Shown: in pieces, positions 58,642 through 64,000 of the stretch | Layout: each line of letters begins with the position of its first letter | Position numbering within the stretch: the stretch's first letter is position 1 | NCBI GenBank assembly: GCA_964016885.1 | Contig: OZ024748.1 | Location: 31,267,812 to 31,331,811 of the forward strand | DNA length: 64,000 nt | Direction: 5' to 3' | From: Eledone cirrhosa | Taxonomy: Eukaryota > Mollusca > Cephalopoda > Octopoda > Eledonidae | Notes under the pieces: generated by a model | What the model saw: only the letters and a program-made list of their open reading frames with translations | Told to the model about the DNA's origin: nothing | The model's database searches: none | Made by a program: the position numbers and the translations under genes

Positions 58642-58708
58642 TATTCATTATATAAACATTTACAACTATTATTATTATTAATTTTATATACTAAATAATC
58701 AAAAAAAT
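56191..58708. pseudogene. NUMT unit U17
   Basis: Starts as a third copy of the U15/U16 block, but from about 57790 changes to a U2-like rrnS 5' half (CTTTCCTCATAA, TCTGTGTAATAATTTC), so it is recombinant. No foldback block. M, C, Y (acceptor deleted), W, Q (T arm deleted), G and E follow. trnE reads TTTCCTGCCC instead of TTTCGTGCCC. Confidence 0.87.
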
Positions 58709-60295
58709 AATAACCATAAAATAACTTTGAAATACTTTCCTTTCAAAAAAAATATTGTTTGAACAATATTTTTTTTTTAAACAATATATATTAATTCATA
58801 AAGACCAATTATAAATTAACTACAAAATTAAATCTATATTATTTTTAAATAATATATAAGTATAAAACAACCAAAAGTTAATTATATATATATCTATACT
58901 CGATACGAACGAAATTTATAAATCCCAGTATATATATATTTTTTTTTTATACAATTAATCTAACTAACCTGAGGCAGATCTTGTTATAATACCAGAGGCA
59001 CAGGCCCCAATATTCAATTTATTAAATAAATATTATTATATGATAAATTAAAGTACTTTTATAAGTTATCACAATTAAAATACATTATAACTATATTGAT
59101 TATAATACTTCAATCACGGATTTATTTATAAAACAAATAATAATAATTAAATAATAATAAATTTATTAATATCTTAGTATAAATTTGTTATTTAAAACAA
59201 TTTTATTTAAAAGCAGGGATACAAATATAGGTTATAACGTATAAAATTTATTTATTTAAAAGCAGGGATACAAATATATTTGTATAATAATCATATATAA
59301 ATTAATTAATTAAATAAAATTTAATTTAAAAATAATATTAATTTAGATTTAATGATAGTAAAAGAATAGAATTTTATTCCACTCTACAAGAAGCTTTTCC
59401 ACCAACTTTATATTGAAACCAATTATTAATTATAATTTAATTATAATACACACTCAAATGTCTATATAATAAACTAGCTACCATAAAAATCGAATAGCAT
59501 TTCACTACCATTTATCATTAAATATATAACTTTACCACGTTAACAAATCAATATAATAAATAAATCTTCCTATTTCGAGAACCTAATATTTATTTATTAA
59601 TATTATTAATCTATTATACAAAAGATACAATCATTAATATTTACTATACATTAATTCTTTTAAACACCCTTTTCAGTACAATCAATTTTAACATTCTTCT
59701 AACCCTCTATTTAAAATTTTTAATCTAAACTATTTAAATAATAACTATATTATTAACTTTCAAAAATAATTAAATCAATAAATATTTTCTTAACGTAAGT
59801 GAGACACATTATACTTATGTTAATTCTTGTACTTTATTATATAAATCCAGAAACAATTTCTATTTCTTATGTAAATAACAAGAGTGACGGGCGATAAGTA
59901 CTCCCTACAAAACCATTATTCACATATACACACTAATTAAAAATTACTATTAATTCCACCTTTCTATAAAAATATAAAATAAAATTAACTCATTAAACCT
60001 TTTTTATAAGCTGCATAAAAATTTAAATATTTTCTAGTCTTTTAACATAATTCTTAAAACATAAACTGACGACAGCAATATACAAACTGAACTTATATAC
60101 AATTTCAAAAAAAAGTTAGTTTAAATTGAGGATTATCAAATAAATTAACAAGCTCCCCTAATTGGATATGTAGAACCGCCAAACTTTTAAGTTTTAAATA
60201 AACACGTAATCTTATAAAAGTAAACATAATTCATAATACTCAGGTAAAATAACTATATTTTTACAAATCAAAATAATAGGGTATCTAATCCTATC

Positions 60296-60473
60296 GGTAG
60301 AGGGTCGGACGCCATGCTTTGACGCATAGAGTTACGGCCCTTGCCATTCTGAGTTCAAATCCCGCCGAGGTTAACTTTTCCTTTCATCCTTACGGGGTCG
60401 ATAAAATAAAGTACCAGTAATGTACTGGGTAATTTCTGGCCTTGTGCCAATAGTAGAAACAATGATTGAATTT
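60296..60473 (+). mobile_element. Cephalopod tRNA-derived SINE, nearly full length
   Basis: Includes tRNA-like head (GGTAGAGGGTCGGACGCCATG, A-box side; GAGTTCAAATCCCGCC, B box) and the TTTCATCCTTACGGGGTCGA body to CCTTGTGCC and GTAGAAACAATG. It lies in rrnS between CTAATCCTA and TTGAATTTTC, with about 9 bp of rrnS (GTTTATTAT) missing at the joint. Confidence 0.88.
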
Positions 60474-61341
60474 TCAAAGCATTTATAATAAAGAAAACAA
60501 AAAAAACAATCAAATTTTATATATAATTTTTACCTAAAAACTCATTATAATCTTTCCTCATAAATAATATTATATTACTTTATTTTCAACCAAATCTTTT
60601 TAATCTTAATTATTTGTATAACCGCAGATGCTGGCACAAATTTATCCAATTACCCCATATAATTTCTGTATAAAGCTCCCATTTATTGTACAAATAAATA
60701 TACTGATAAAAATTATAAAACCTCTATATTAAATCCTCTTTAATAAGATAATATATTATATTTAAATTATAAATATATTAAATAAATAATCTAAATATAT
60801 AAATATATAATCAACGTTATATATATATAATTAAAAACAAACCAAAGTCAAATTTAAATAATAAAGAGATATAAATATATCCATTTTCGAGGTATGAACC
60901 CAACAGCTTTTTTAGCTTACTTTTAAATAATGTTTCAACAAAAATGTATTTTTAAATTTGCAATTTAATATTTTAATATAAATTATAAAACCATGAGAAA
61001 GTTACTACTTATAAATAGATTTACAATCTACCGACTAAATTATTTCGACCACCTCATACAGAATTTAAACAACAAATATTTATTTTAAATTTTGAAAATG
61101 TACAGTTTATTTTAACTTAAAACTCTTTACAAAAAAAGGACTTGAACCTTTCCCTTAAAGATCAAAATTTACATGCCCATACACCAAATTATATTATTTT
61201 ATTTAACATTATATCTAAACCTATTATTTGGAAAATAATTATACTATTTATACTAATAAAATATATTCTCAATAAATTATTAAAATTCATCCCTAAAAAT
61301 TGAAACTCTTTCGTGCCCATAAGAACCCTTAAATAAAATCC

Positions 61342-61454
<113 letters not shown>

Positions 61455-61527
61455 TATTTATTATATAAACATTTACAATTATTATTATTATTATTATTAA
61501 TTTTAAATACTAAATAATCAAAGAAAT

Positions 61528-63868
<2,341 letters not shown>

Positions 63869-63875
<7 letters not shown>

Positions 63876-64000
63876 GATCGAGTATCGAAAAATCGGCGCA
63901 CGAGTTCACGATAAACGAGATTCGACATGAGCGGCAGAGGGCTCAATAATTCAGATGAATCAGAGCTATAACTATCGTTAAAATACCGTCACATATAGAA
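63869..64000. other. Right flank, no recognised content
   Basis: Base composition changes sharply from AT to mixed (AGAAAGATCGAGTATCG onward). It is not mitochondrial and shows no open frame of note. It marks the end of the array in this window. Confidence 0.7.

Overview
The window is nuclear DNA of a cephalopod, most likely an octopod. Almost all of it (about 3229-63868) is a tandem array of nuclear mitochondrial DNA (NUMT). Three signs support this. The mitochondrial gene order matches the octopod arrangement: rrnL, trnV, rrnS, M, C, Y, W, Q, G, E on the minus strand, then the control region, then cox3, K, A, R, N, I, nad3, nad2 on the plus strand. Decayed copies of a tRNA-derived SINE carry the tail familiar from cephalopod genomes. 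The cox3 copy uses TGA for Trp. Nuclear location is shown by SINE and LINE insertions with target-site duplications inside mitochondrial genes and by flanking nuclear retroelements.

Layout. 1-810: a tRNA-derived repeat in tandem and inverted copies. 811-1716: a 0.3 kb tandem repeat. 1767-3228: the 3' end of a broken Penelope-like retroelement on the minus strand (RT C-terminus, Cys-rich linker, GIY-YIG endonuclease). 3229-63868: 19 NUMT units (U1-U19), mostly 2.3-3.2 kb. 63869-64000: unrelated flank with no recognised content.

A typical unit, read on the plus strand, is control region, the 5' third of rrnL (reverse), trnV, rrnS, trnM, C, Y, W, Q, G, E, an (AT)n tract, then the next control region. 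The control region is joined directly to the inside of rrnL at the same base in every unit except U7, where it runs on into cox3. This is the structure expected of a head-to-tail concatemer of a deleted mitochondrial circle that kept the control region and rrnS. U7 instead holds cox3-K-A-R-N-I-nad3-nad2, all broken.

The array then grew by larger duplications: a 4.96 kb pair (about 3.8-13.7 kb), a 5.9 kb pair (about 28.2-40.0 kb) and a 5.2 kb set of three (about 43.2-57.8 kb). Blocks of an AT-rich inverted-repeat (foldback-like) sequence with TTCGAA motifs and a 56 bp perfect palindrome interrupt units U14-U16 and were copied with the 5.2 kb duplication. No intact protein-coding gene was found; short open frames over the array are by-products of AT-rich repeats.
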